Part shown: positions 33,186 to 41,759 of the stretch, piece after piece
Layout: every line of letters starts with the position of its first letter
Numbering within the stretch: the stretch's first letter is position 1
Made by a program: the position numbers and the translations under genes
Assembly (NCBI RefSeq): GCF_008692035.1
Contig: NZ_VTFG01000002.1
Span: 868,001 to 932,000, forward strand
DNA length: 64,000 nucleotides
Direction of reading: 5' to 3'
From: Pseudomonas marginalis
GTDB taxonomy: Bacteria > Pseudomonadota > Gammaproteobacteria > Pseudomonadales > Pseudomonadaceae
Notes under the pieces: model-generated
The model's input: only the letters and a program-made list of their open reading frames with translations
Database searches by the model: none
What the model was told of the DNA's origin: nothing

Positions 33186-33734
33186 TTATTTGCCCGCACG
33201 CTGGTAGCGCACGGCTTCAACGAACACATCGGCATTGGCCGGGTCATCCAGGTAGGCAAACACCTGGCTCATGGAACTGTCGACCCGTACGCCGGCGCCT
33301 TCGACGGTCTCCACGCTGCTGCCCTGCAGCACCTGTTGCCCGATGGCCTGATGAATCTGTTCGAGGTCGAGGTTATAGACCACCAATTCGTGCTTATCGT
33401 CGAACTCGAACCCCGCCAGGAAGTAATGCCCTCCGAACCGGGCCGGCAACGGTGCCGACAGGTACCAGCGGTTGCCATGACGCGAAACGGTAAACAGGTA
33501 CTCATCACGCTGGGCCGGCGTGGCTTTAGGGTAGCTCACTGCCTTGTAGCGGTGCTCACCGGCACGGCTGATGCGCAGATTGAGCGGTTCGCCCCAGGCA
33601 TTCCTGCTGGTCCAATGGCCCAGCAACTCATCCGGCGCCGCCTCATGGGCGGGCAACGGGTCCTTGAACGTGACCAGGCAACCGCTGAGCAACAGGAACG
33701 ACAAGGCGATTACCGCCACACGCCAGGTTTTCAT
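33186..33734 (-). CDS. Lipoprotein of unknown function (182 aa)
   Basis: A 182-residue protein with a lipoprotein signal; the lipobox LSGC puts the acylated cysteine at about residue 19. The mature part begins LVTFKDPLPAHEAAPDELLGHW, then continues with short beta-strand-like segments (HRYKAVSYPK, RWYLSAPLPARFGG, HYFLAGFEFDD). It ends with a helix and YLDDPANADVFVEAVRYQR. The fold resembles a small calycin-like lipoprotein, but I cannot name a family. It lies 15 bp downstream of the TetR gene and 21 bp before the QEGLA gene, in the same operon. Confidence 0.82.
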   Translation of the reverse strand: MKTWRVAVIALSFLLLSGCLVTFKDPLPAHEAAPDELLGHWTSRNAWGEPLNLRISRAGEHRYKAVSYPKATPAQRDEYLFTVSRHGNRWYLSAPLPARFGGHYFLAGFEFDDKHELVVYNLDLEQIHQAIGQQVLQGSSVETVEGAGVRVDSSMSQVFAYLDDPANADVFVEAVRYQRAGK

Positions 33735-33749
33735 TGGACTCCCCCGGTG

Positions 33750-34466
33750 TCAGACCGAGGCCAACACCAAATGCATGTAACGCTTGAGGATCTCAAGCAT
33801 CTCTTCACCGGTCAGAGGCTCTGCGCCGCCCAGCAGGCCCTGATATTCCATCCGACTGATAATCGCCGTCAACACCTTGGCGTCCTGTTGCGGCTCGCGG
33901 GAGCCCAATACCTGGAAAAACTGTCCCGTGCCCTGCAACAGGATCTGCTGGTGGGACCGCACCAGCTCGGCCAGGCGCGGGTTGAGCAAGGCTTCCTGGC
34001 GAAAGGCCTGTTCGGCCATCAAATGTTCGCGGCGGTTGGTCAGTTGGCGCAGCACATAGTCGGCGGTCAGCCGCGCAATGTCATCGGCCAGTTGCGAGCG
34101 CGATTCCGGGCTGCCATCGCCATAGGCAACCATCTCACGCAGCAGGCCTTCGTTACGCACCCATAGCTTGCCCATGAAGGCGGCGCTGCGTTCAACATAC
34201 TGGGCGAAGGTATCGGTGAGCAGGTCATCGATGTCCTTGAAGTAATAGGTAGTGGCTGACAACGGCACACCGGCCTCGGCCGCCACGGCCCGATGGCGCA
34301 CGGCGCGCACGCCATCGCGCACCACAATGCGCATGGCTGCATCGAGAATGTCTTGCCTGCGTTGCTCGCTGCCCCGACGGCTGGCCTTACGGCCCTGGTA
34401 CTGGACGCTTTCAGCCACGGCAGCGGCAATGCCGGCGGCGCCTTCTTGAGCGGTTACGCGGTTCAC
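33750..34466 (-). CDS. TetR-family regulator heading a five-gene operon
   Basis: A 238-residue TetR protein. Its helix-turn-helix lies at about residues 35-85 (RRQDILDAAMRIVVRDGVRAVRHRAVAAEAGVPLSATTYYFKDID), followed by a helical ligand domain. The first 35 residues form a basic tail (YQGRKASRRGSEQRR). I take the GTG at 34466 as start, because AAGGA lies 7-8 nt upstream; the ATG at 34475 leaves no spacing for it. As first gene of a leftward operon with four envelope or peptidase genes, it most likely controls the operon itself. The inducer is unknown. P. aeruginosa has a similar gene next to lysS, from memory. Confidence 0.82.
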   Translation of the reverse strand: MNRVTAQEGAAGIAAAVAESVQYQGRKASRRGSEQRRQDILDAAMRIVVRDGVRAVRHRAVAAEAGVPLSATTYYFKDIDDLLTDTFAQYVERSAAFMGKLWVRNEGLLREMVAYGDGSPESRSQLADDIARLTADYVLRQLTNRREHLMAEQAFRQEALLNPRLAELVRSHQQILLQGTGQFFQVLGSREPQQDAKVLTAIISRMEYQGLLGGAEPLTGEEMLEILKRYMHLVLASV

Positions 34467-34533
34467 GACACACATCCTTGAATAGATCAAAACCTGGCGC
34501 TGTTTGCTTGACGCTTAAAAACGCCACATAAAA

Positions 34534-34557
34534 AAGCCGCCTTATAAAAGGCGGCTT
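34534..34557 (-). terminator. Rho-independent terminator after lysS
   Basis: A 10-base perfect stem AAGCCGCCTT / AAGGCGGCTT with loop ATAA, followed leftward by a T run, 15 bp past the lysS stop. Confidence 0.9.
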
Positions 34558-34572
34558 CGGATTTCGCTACGC

Positions 34573-36075
34573 TTACGCTTGTGGCCGCATGTGCGGGAAC
34601 AAGATCACATCGCGGATCGACGGCGAGTTGGTCAACAACATCACCAGGCGGTCGATGCCGATACCTTCACCGGCCGTTGGCGGCATGCCGTATTCCAGGG
34701 CACGTACGAAGTCGGCATCGTAGTGCATGGCTTCGTCATCGCCGGCGTCCTTGTCGGCCACCTGGGCCATGAAGCGCTCGGCCTGGTCTTCCGCGTCGTT
34801 AAGCTCGGAGTAGGCGTTGGCGATTTCGCGACCGCCGATGAACAGCTCGAAACGGTCGGTGACGTTCGGGTTGTCGTCGTTGCGACGGGCCAGCGGCGAC
34901 ACTTCGAACGGGTACTGGGTAATGAAGTGCGGCTGTTCCAGCTTGTGCTCCACCAGCTCTTCGAAAATCATCACCTGCAGTTTGCCCAGGCCTTCGAAGC
35001 CCAGCACCTTGGCGCCGGCTTTCTTGGCGATGGCGCGGGCCTTGTCGATGTCGTTGAGGTCGTCGGCGGTCAGCTCAGGGTTGTACTTGAGGATCGAGTC
35101 GAATACCGAGAGACGCACGAACGGCTCGCCGAAGTGGAACACCTTGTCGCCGTACGGCACGTCGGTGCTGCCCAGGACCAGTTGCGCCAGCTCGCGGAAC
35201 AGTTCTTCGGTCAGGTCCATGTTGTCTTCGTAGTCGGCGTAGGCCTGGTAGAACTCCAACATGGTGAATTCCGGGTTGTGCCGGGTCGAGACGCCTTCGT
35301 TACGGAAGTTGCGGTTGATCTCGAACACCTTCTCGAAGCCACCGACCACAAGACGCTTGAGGTACAACTCAGGCGCGATACGCAGGAACATTTCCAGGTC
35401 CAGTGCGTTGTGGTGGGTTTCGAACGGCTTGGCTGCGGCGCCCCCCGGGATGGTCTGCAGCATCGGGGTTTCCACTTCCAGGAAGTCACGCTGCATCAGG
35501 AAGCTGCGGATGTGCGCGATGACCTGCGAACGCACGCGGAAGGTCTGGCGCACGTCTTCGTTGACGATCAGGTCAACGTAGCGCTGGCGGTAACGTTGCT
35601 CGGTGTCGGTCAGGCCGTGGTGCTTGTCCGGCAACGGGCGCAGGGACTTGGTCAGCAGGCGCACGCTGGTCATTTCCACGTACAGGTCGCCCTTGCCGGA
35701 ACGGGCCAGGGTGCCTTCGGCGGCGATGATGTCGCCCATGTCCCAGGTTTTCACCGAGGCCAGGGTTTCTTCGGACAGGGTCTTGCGGTTGACGTAGACC
35801 TGGATACGCCCGGTCATGTCCTGGATCACCATGAACGAGCCACGGTTGAGCATGATGCGACCTGCCACCTTGACCGGGATCGCCGCTTCAGCCAGCTCTT
35901 CCTTGGTCTTGTCCGCGTACTGCTTCTGCAAGGCATCGCAGTAGTTGTCGCGACGGAAGTCGTTGGGGAAGGCATTGCCCTTGGCGCGCTCGGCAGCCAG
36001 CTTTTCCTTGCGCAGGGCGATCAGGGAGTTTTCTTCCTGTTGCAGGGCTTGCGGGTCGAGTTGTTGGTCGCTCAT
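34573..36075 (-). CDS. lysS: Lysyl-tRNA synthetase (class II)
   Basis: LysS (500 aa) charges tRNA-Lys. It has an N-terminal OB-fold anticodon-binding domain (about 60-170: VAGRIMLNRGSFMVIQDMTG) and a class II catalytic core. Motif 2 is visible as FRNEGVSTRHNPEFTMLEFY near residue 270 and motif 3 as GIGIDRLVMLLTNSPSIRDVILFP at the C-terminus. Length is normal. It lies 91 bp downstream of prfB on the same strand, a classical prfB-lysS operon, with a strong hairpin in the gap. Confidence 0.97.
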   Translation of the reverse strand: MSDQQLDPQALQQEENSLIALRKEKLAAERAKGNAFPNDFRRDNYCDALQKQYADKTKEELAEAAIPVKVAGRIMLNRGSFMVIQDMTGRIQVYVNRKTLSEETLASVKTWDMGDIIAAEGTLARSGKGDLYVEMTSVRLLTKSLRPLPDKHHGLTDTEQRYRQRYVDLIVNEDVRQTFRVRSQVIAHIRSFLMQRDFLEVETPMLQTIPGGAAAKPFETHHNALDLEMFLRIAPELYLKRLVVGGFEKVFEINRNFRNEGVSTRHNPEFTMLEFYQAYADYEDNMDLTEELFRELAQLVLGSTDVPYGDKVFHFGEPFVRLSVFDSILKYNPELTADDLNDIDKARAIAKKAGAKVLGFEGLGKLQVMIFEELVEHKLEQPHFITQYPFEVSPLARRNDDNPNVTDRFELFIGGREIANAYSELNDAEDQAERFMAQVADKDAGDDEAMHYDADFVRALEYGMPPTAGEGIGIDRLVMLLTNSPSIRDVILFPHMRPQA

Positions 36076-36104
36076 GTCTTTAAATTTTCCATCAGGTTCG
36101 TGGT

Positions 36105-36123
36105 CCCCGGCCTGCGGCCGGGG
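36105..36123 (-). terminator. GC-rich hairpin between prfB and lysS
   Basis: CCCCGGCC / GGCCGGGG, eight perfect GC pairs with a three-base loop, sits about 30 bp before the lysS start. It has no T run. It may slow or attenuate read-through, or protect the prfB end. Confidence 0.45.
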
Positions 36124-36166
36124 ATCGCCGGCAAGGACTGGGCGTCCCTCCGGTTCCTACAAGGGG

Positions 36167-37262
36167 TTACAGGCCAGATTTCAGGCTGGCTTCCAGGTAT
36201 TCGTCGATGTCACCGTCGAGCACCTTGTCGCAGTCGCTGCGTTCGATGTTAGTGCGCAGATCCTTGATCCGCGAGGCATCGAGCACATAAGAGCGGATCT
36301 GGTGACCCCAACCGATATCCGACTTGGTGTCTTCCAGGGCCTGGGAAGCGGCGTTGCGCTTCTGCATTTCCTGCTCGTACAACTTGGCCCGCAGCATTTT
36401 CATGGCGGTGTCCTTGTTCGCGTGCTGGGAACGTTCGTTCTGGCAGCTCACCACGGTGTTGGTCGGTACGTGGGTAATACGTACGGCCGAGTCGGTGGTG
36501 TTTACGTGCTGGCCACCGGCACCGGAGGAGCGGTAGGTGTCGATACGCAGGTCGGCCGGGTTGATCTCGATTTCCACCTTGTCATCGATCTCGGGCGAGA
36601 CGAACACCGCAGAGAACGAGGTGTGGCGACGGTTGCCGGAGTCGAACGGGCTCTTGCGCACCAGGCGGTGCACGCCGATCTCGGTACGCAGCCAGCCAAA
36701 GGCGTATTCACCCTTGATGTGCACGGTCGCGCCCTTGATGCCGGCGACTTCACCGGCCGACAGTTCCATGATGGTGGCGTCGAAGCCGCGCTTGTCGGCC
36801 CAGCGCAGGTACATGCGCAGCAGGATGTTGGCCCAGTCCTGGGCTTCGGTGCCGCCGGAACCGGCCTGGATGTCCAGGTAGGCGTTGTTCGGGTCCATTT
36901 CGTGACTGAACATGCGACGGAATTCAAGCTTGGCGAGGTTTTCCTCGAGACGGGCCAGCTCGGCGACGACATCGCCCACTGCGCCTTCGTCGTTTTCTTC
37001 GACGGCCATGTCCAGCAGGTCGCGGCAATCGGCCAGGCCGGTGTTCAGTTCATCGAGGGTGTCGACGATCTGCGCCAGCGCAGCGCGCTCGCGTCCCAGC
37101 TCCTGGGCGTATTCAGGTTTGTTCCAGACACTCGGATCTTCAAGCTCGCGATTGACTTCGGTCAGACGCTCATGCTTTTGATCGTAGTCAAAGATACCCC
37201 CGAATAGTTTCGGAGCGCTCGGACAGGTCCTTGATGGTGTTAAGGATCGGGTTGATTTCCAT
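36167..37262 (-). CDS. prfB: Peptide chain release factor 2, with programmed +1 frameshift
   Basis: RF2 (364 aa) recognises UGA and UAA stop codons. The gene is in two frames: codons 1-24 from the ATG at 37262, then an in-frame TGA (37190-37188), then the rest in the +1 frame to 36167. At the shift, CGG GGG TAT CTT TGA C reproduces the conserved site, giving a protein reading RGYL-DYD. Later hallmarks are the SPF-like recognition region (RKSPFDSGNRRHTSF) and the GGQ catalytic tripeptide in SGAGGQHVNTTDSAVRITH. A 60-residue helical N-terminal domain precedes. The frameshift gives RF2 autoregulation: low RF2 promotes shifting. A REP hairpin lies upstream. Confidence 0.96.
37187..37202 (-). promoter_or_regulatory. 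prfB: prfB programmed +1 frameshift site
   Basis: Reading leftward: a Shine-Dalgarno-like GGGGG, then TAT CTT TGA C. The ribosome slips from CTT over T to read GAC (Asp). The site agrees with the near-universal bacterial prfB element; the first codon is CGG instead of the more usual AGG. Confidence 0.95.
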
Positions 37263-37368
37263 GGCGGGCAGCACTCGTTGGCGAACTTTTGAAAGCCGGC
37301 GAGTATAACGGCAAACGGGGACTAACGGCAGCCCGCTTGGCGAAAAGGCAGACTACGCAGGGTTAAAT

Positions 37369-37394
37369 GTGGGAGGGGGCAAGCCCCTTCCCAC
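37369..37394. repeat. Single REP palindrome (GTGGGAGGGG family)
   Basis: One copy of the REP hairpin, GTGGGAGGGGGC with AAGCCCCTTCCCAC, lies in the space between the wspR end (stop at 37419) and prfB. It may act as a terminator for the wsp operon. Confidence 0.75.
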
Positions 37395-37418
37395 CTTTTG
37401 ATCTGCTGCGGCCTCGAG

Positions 37419-38420
37419 TCACTCGATACCGACCTGATTGCGCCCGTTGTGCTTGGCCGTATACAAGCCCTTGTCCGCCGCCATGATCAACCGGCGGCAA
37501 TCGGTACCCTGCACCGGCGTCATGGTCGACAGGCCGATGCTGATGGTCAGGCTCGAGCCTTCCGCCGGCGCGATGTGCGGGATCTTCAGCGCGGCGACGG
37601 CCATGCGCAGCTTTTCCGCCACCAGGCGTGCCCCACCCGGCGAGGTGTTCGGCAATACCAGGGCAAACTCTTCGCCACCGTAGCGCGCCGGCAGGTCCGA
37701 GGGGCGGCTGCTGGCTTCGCGGATGGTGTTGGCCACTTTGCGCAGGGCTTCGTCACCCTCGACGTGGCCGAAGCTGTCGTTGTAGGTCTTGAAGAAATCC
37801 ACGTCGATCATCAGCAATGACAACTGGGTCTGGTCACGCATGGCGCGGCGCCATTCCAGCTCCAGGTATTCGTCGAAGTGGCGGCGGTTGGACAGCCCGG
37901 TCAGGCCATCGGAGTTCATCAGCCGTTGCAGCACCAGGTTGGTGTCCAGCAGCTGTTGCTGGCTGACCCGCAGCGCACGGTAGGCGGCATCGCGCTGCAA
38001 CAGGGTCATGTAGGAGCGCGAGTGATAGCGGATGCGCGCCACCAGTTCGATGTTGTCCGGCAGCTTGACCAGGTAATCGTTGGCCCCCGCCGAGAACGCC
38101 GCACTCTTGATCAGCGGGTCTTCCTTGGTGGAAAGCACGATGATCGGGATGTTCTGCGTGGCCGGGTGGTTGCGGTATTCGCGTACCAGGGTCAGGCCGT
38201 CGAGGCCGGGCATCACCAGGTCCTGCAGGATCACCGTGGGTTTGATGCGGATGGCCTGGGCAATCGCCTGGTGCGGGTCGGCACAGAAGTGGAAGTCGAT
38301 GTTTTCTTCGTGGGCCAGGCCACGCCGGACGGCTTCGCCGATCATGGCCTGGTCGTCGACCAGCAACACCATGGCGGCGTTTTCGTCGGTCTTGATGTCG
38401 TCGATCTGTAAATCATTCAT
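37419..38420 (-). CDS. wspR: WspR diguanylate cyclase response regulator
   Basis: WspR (333 aa) makes cyclic di-GMP when phosphorylated by WspE. The receiver domain has D67 in VILQDLVMPG (phospho-acceptor). A helical linker leads to the GGDEF domain with GGEEF at residues 248-252, and the product-inhibition site RxxD at R239-D242, so it should be active and feedback-controlled. It is the last gene of the seven-gene operon, 49 bp after wspF. Raised WspR activity drives cellulose or other exopolysaccharide and the wrinkly-spreader form in P. fluorescens SBW25. No deleterious change seen. Confidence 0.96.
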   Translation of the reverse strand: MNDLQIDDIKTDENAAMVLLVDDQAMIGEAVRRGLAHEENIDFHFCADPHQAIAQAIRIKPTVILQDLVMPGLDGLTLVREYRNHPATQNIPIIVLSTKEDPLIKSAAFSAGANDYLVKLPDNIELVARIRYHSRSYMTLLQRDAAYRALRVSQQQLLDTNLVLQRLMNSDGLTGLSNRRHFDEYLELEWRRAMRDQTQLSLLMIDVDFFKTYNDSFGHVEGDEALRKVANTIREASSRPSDLPARYGGEEFALVLPNTSPGGARLVAEKLRMAVAALKIPHIAPAEGSSLTISIGLSTMTPVQGTDCRRLIMAADKGLYTAKHNGRNQVGIE

Positions 38421-38469
38421 GTGCAGTCACCTGAATTACTACCTGCAAGCCAGCCGCGGGAGGTGTGGA

Positions 38470-39480
38470 TCATTTTGCAAATACCTCCAGCAATCGGGGC
38501 GCAATTCTATCCAGTGGGCGAATTTCAACAGCAGCATCAATCGCCGCCGCCGCTTTGGGCATGCCATACACCGCCGAGCTTTGCTGATCCTGGGCGATGG
38601 TCAAATAACCTTGTTCACGCATTAGCTTGAGCCCCTGGGCCCCATCACGGCCCATACCGGTCAGCAGTACGCCGACGGCATCGCCATTCCAGTGGCTGGC
38701 CACGCTTTCGAAAAACACATCGATGGAAGGCCGGTAAATCTCGTTCACCGGCTCTGCGGTATAGGCTAGCGTGCCATTCTTCAATAAACGAATGTGGTGA
38801 TTGGTGCCGGCCAGCAGCACCACCCCGCTTTGCGGCGGTTCGCCTTCGCGGGCCAGGCGTACCGGCAGGCCGGAAGCGCTGCTCAGCCACTCGGCCATGC
38901 CGGCGGCGAAGACCTGGTCCACGTGCTGCACCAGCACAATGGCGGCGGCAAAGTCCCGGGGCAACCCCTTGAGCAGGGTTTCCAGGGCAGCCGGGCCACC
39001 CGCCGAAGAACCGATCGCCACCAGGCTCTGGCGTTTGCCGGTGCTGCGCTCCGGCGTGGTTTCGGCGCGCACACGGCTGCCGCGCTGGCCGATCAGCCAG
39101 CCGATGTTGAGGATCTTGCGCAGCAACGGCGCCGCCGCATCCTTGGGGTTGCCCACGCCGAGCGCCGGCGTGTCCACCACATCCAGGGCGCCGTGGCCCA
39201 TGGCTTCGAACACCCGGCTCACATTGGCCTGGCGGTCGACGGTCACCAGCAGGATCGCGCACGGGGTCTCGGCCATGATCTGCCGCGTGGCCTCCACGCC
39301 GTCCATCACCGGCATGATCAGGTCCATCAGGATCAGGTCCGGGGTCAATTCGGCGCAGCGCTGCACCGCCTCCAGGCCATTGCTGGCCACCCACACCACC
39401 TGGTGCAGGGGCTCGAAGCTCAAGGCACGGCGCAGGGCCTCCACGGCCAGGGGCATGTCATTGACGATCGCAATCCTCAT
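38470..39480 (-). CDS. wspF: WspF CheB-type methylesterase
   Basis: WspF (336 aa) removes methyl groups from the WspA receptor and so dampens the pathway; loss gives constitutive WspR and a wrinkly colony. The N-terminal receiver has D53 in LILMDLIMP. The C-terminal CheB domain has the catalytic serine S159 (IGSSAGGPA), H186 (LVQHVDQVF), and LLTGMGRDGAQ carrying the third residue. All three look intact, so this copy should be functional. The start overlaps the wspE stop by four bases. Mutations here are the commonest route to wrinkly spreaders, but none is visible. Confidence 0.95.
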   Translation of the reverse strand: MRIAIVNDMPLAVEALRRALSFEPLHQVVWVASNGLEAVQRCAELTPDLILMDLIMPVMDGVEATRQIMAETPCAILLVTVDRQANVSRVFEAMGHGALDVVDTPALGVGNPKDAAAPLLRKILNIGWLIGQRGSRVRAETTPERSTGKRQSLVAIGSSAGGPAALETLLKGLPRDFAAAIVLVQHVDQVFAAGMAEWLSSASGLPVRLAREGEPPQSGVVLLAGTNHHIRLLKNGTLAYTAEPVNEIYRPSIDVFFESVASHWNGDAVGVLLTGMGRDGAQGLKLMREQGYLTIAQDQQSSAVYGMPKAAAAIDAAVEIRPLDRIAPRLLEVFAK

Positions 39481-41759
39481 GAGCGCGCGCCTCCGATCAG
39501 CTCCACCACGGCATCCAGCAGCGCGTCATCGTGGAAGCTGGCCTTGGCCAGATAATAATCGGCCCCAGCATCCAGGCCGCGACGGCGGTCTTCCTCACGG
39601 TCTTTGTACGACACCACCATCACCGGCAACGATTGCAGGCGACTGTCACGGCGCAGGAGTGTGACCAATTCAATACCGTCCATACGAGGCATATCGATAT
39701 CAGTGATAAGCAGGTCGAAGTCTTCGGAGCGCAAGGCGTTCCAGCCGTCCATGCCGTCGACCGCGACGGCCACTTCGTACCCGCGATTGAGCAGCAGTTT
39801 GCGTTGCAACTCCCGCACAGTGAGCGAGTCGTCCACCACCAGTACCCGCTTGCGCGGTGCCTCGGTGGCCTGCTGGCTGCGCCGGGCGATGCGTTCCAGG
39901 CGCCCGGTGTTGAGCAGCTTGTCCACCGAGCGCAGCATATCTTCCACATCGACGATCAATACCACCGAGCCGTCGTCCAGCAAGGCACCGGCGGAAATAT
40001 CCTGGACCTTGCCCAGGCGATCATCCAGCGGCAGCACCACCAGGGTGCGTTCGCCGATAAAGCGTTCCACCGCAATCCCGTAAACCGCATCGCGCTCGCG
40101 GATCACCACCACCTTCAAGGTTTCGTCATTGCTCTGCCCCGATGGGCGCTGCAACAACTGGCTGGCGGCGACCAGGCCCACATGCCGACCTTCGTGCCAG
40201 AAATGCTGGCGGCCTTCCAACTGCACAATGTCGTCGGGGGCCAGGTCGCACATGCGCTCGATATGCGCCAGCGGGAACGCATAGGCTTCCTCGCCGACTT
40301 CCACCACCAGGCTGCGCACCACCGACAGAGTCAGCGGCACCTCCAGGTGGAAGCGGCTGCCCTGCCCTGCCGTCTGCTCCAGCACCACCGCGCCGCGCAG
40401 TTGGCGGACCATATGCTGCACCGCATCCAGTCCGACACCGCGCCCGGACACTTCGGTGACCTTGTCGCGCAGGCTGAACCCCGGCAGGAACAGGAACGTC
40501 AGCAGCTCCTCTTCACTCAGGTTCAGGGCCGTCTCCCAGGTTGAAAGATGCCGATCGACGATGGTGCCGCGCAGGCGCTCCAGGTCGACGCCATTGCCGT
40601 CGTCACTCAGCTCCAGCACCAGCAGGCCGGCCTGATGGGACGCGCGCAGGCGGATCAGGCCTTCGGCGGGTTTGCCTGCCAGCAGGCGTTGCTCGGGCAT
40701 TTCGATGCCGTGGTCGACGGCATTGCGCAATAGATGGGTGAGTGGCGCTTCGAGCTTTTCCAGCACGTCGCGATCGACCTGGGTCTTTTCCCCCTCGATC
40801 TCCAGGCGCACTTGCTTGCCCAGGCTGCGGCCGAGGTCGCGCACCATACGCACCTGCCCGGCCAGCACATCGGCAAACGGGCGCATGCGACACGCCAACG
40901 CAGTGTCGTAGAGCACCTGGGCACGCTGGCCGGCCTGCCAGCCAAACTCATCCAGCTCGGCGGTCTTTTCCGCCAGCAGCGCCTGGGCTTCGCTCAACAG
41001 GCGGCGGGTATCGGCCAGGGCTTCCTCGGCTTCGAGGCTCAAGCCCAGGGTCTTGAGCTGGCCATCCAGGGTATCCAGGGCGCGTACGCTCTGGCTTTGA
41101 ATCCGTTTGAGACGCTGCATGCTGGCCAGGTAGGGCTTGAACCGCTGGGTTTCCACCAGGGACTTGCTCGAGAGGTCCAACAGGCTGTTCAAGCGCTCGG
41201 CGGTCACGCGTAATACACGTTCGCCACCTTCAGTCATGCGCCGGCCCTGACGCGGCGGATCGCTGGCGACGGGCGGTGCGGGCTCGGGCTCCGGCGGCAG
41301 CTCTTCGATAAGCGGCGCCGGGGCGGGCTCAGGCGCAGCGGGCAGCGGCACGACGTAGGCACTGGGCTGGGATGGATCCAGCAGGCGCTCCATCAACGCC
41401 ACATAGGCGTCGATGTCCGCCGTGCCGACATCGTTGCCAGGGGTGGCGATACGCATCAGCAGGTCGGTGCCTTGCAGCAAGGCGTCGATATGTTCGGGTT
41501 GCAGGTACAGGCGGCGTTCCTGGGCGCTGACCAGGCAATCCTCCATGACGTGGGCCACGCTGACCCCGGCGTCCACCCCAACGATGCGCGCCGCGCCCTT
41601 GAGCGAGTGCGCGGCACGCATGCAGGCTTCAAGCTGGTCGGCCTGGGTAGGGTTGCGCTCAAGGGCCAGCAGGCCCGCGCTCAGCACCTGGGTCTGGGCA
41701 TCGGCTTCCAGGCTGAACAGCTCCAGCAGCGAGGCGTCGCGCATCTGGTCGGGGGTCAT
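39477..41759 (-). CDS. wspE: WspE CheA-REC hybrid histidine kinase
   Basis: WspE (760 aa) phosphorylates itself and then WspR and WspF. Domains in order: Hpt with H51 in RAAHSLKGAARIVG, a proline-rich linker (about 130-190), CheA dimerisation and HATPase core (HLLRNAVDHGIEMPEQR, DDGNGVDLERLRG, GRGVGLDAVQHM), a CheW-like regulatory domain (about 490-610), and a C-terminal receiver (VLVVDDSLTVRE, ITDIDMPRMDG). The start is the ATG at 41759, overlapping the wspD stop by four bases; the longer frame is read-through of wspD's end. Intact domains, length as in other Wsp operons. Confidence 0.94.
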   Translation of the reverse strand: MTPDQMRDASLLELFSLEADAQTQVLSAGLLALERNPTQADQLEACMRAAHSLKGAARIVGVDAGVSVAHVMEDCLVSAQERRLYLQPEHIDALLQGTDLLMRIATPGNDVGTADIDAYVALMERLLDPSQPSAYVVPLPAAPEPAPAPLIEELPPEPEPAPPVASDPPRQGRRMTEGGERVLRVTAERLNSLLDLSSKSLVETQRFKPYLASMQRLKRIQSQSVRALDTLDGQLKTLGLSLEAEEALADTRRLLSEAQALLAEKTAELDEFGWQAGQRAQVLYDTALACRMRPFADVLAGQVRMVRDLGRSLGKQVRLEIEGEKTQVDRDVLEKLEAPLTHLLRNAVDHGIEMPEQRLLAGKPAEGLIRLRASHQAGLLVLELSDDGNGVDLERLRGTIVDRHLSTWETALNLSEEELLTFLFLPGFSLRDKVTEVSGRGVGLDAVQHMVRQLRGAVVLEQTAGQGSRFHLEVPLTLSVVRSLVVEVGEEAYAFPLAHIERMCDLAPDDIVQLEGRQHFWHEGRHVGLVAASQLLQRPSGQSNDETLKVVVIRERDAVYGIAVERFIGERTLVVLPLDDRLGKVQDISAGALLDDGSVVLIVDVEDMLRSVDKLLNTGRLERIARRSQQATEAPRKRVLVVDDSLTVRELQRKLLLNRGYEVAVAVDGMDGWNALRSEDFDLLITDIDMPRMDGIELVTLLRRDSRLQSLPVMVVSYKDREEDRRRGLDAGADYYLAKASFHDDALLDAVVELIGGARS

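Noticed and set aside
34579..36252. 557-codon plus-strand frame
   Set aside because: It lies antisense over lysS; GC-rich codons keep the opposite frame open by chance.
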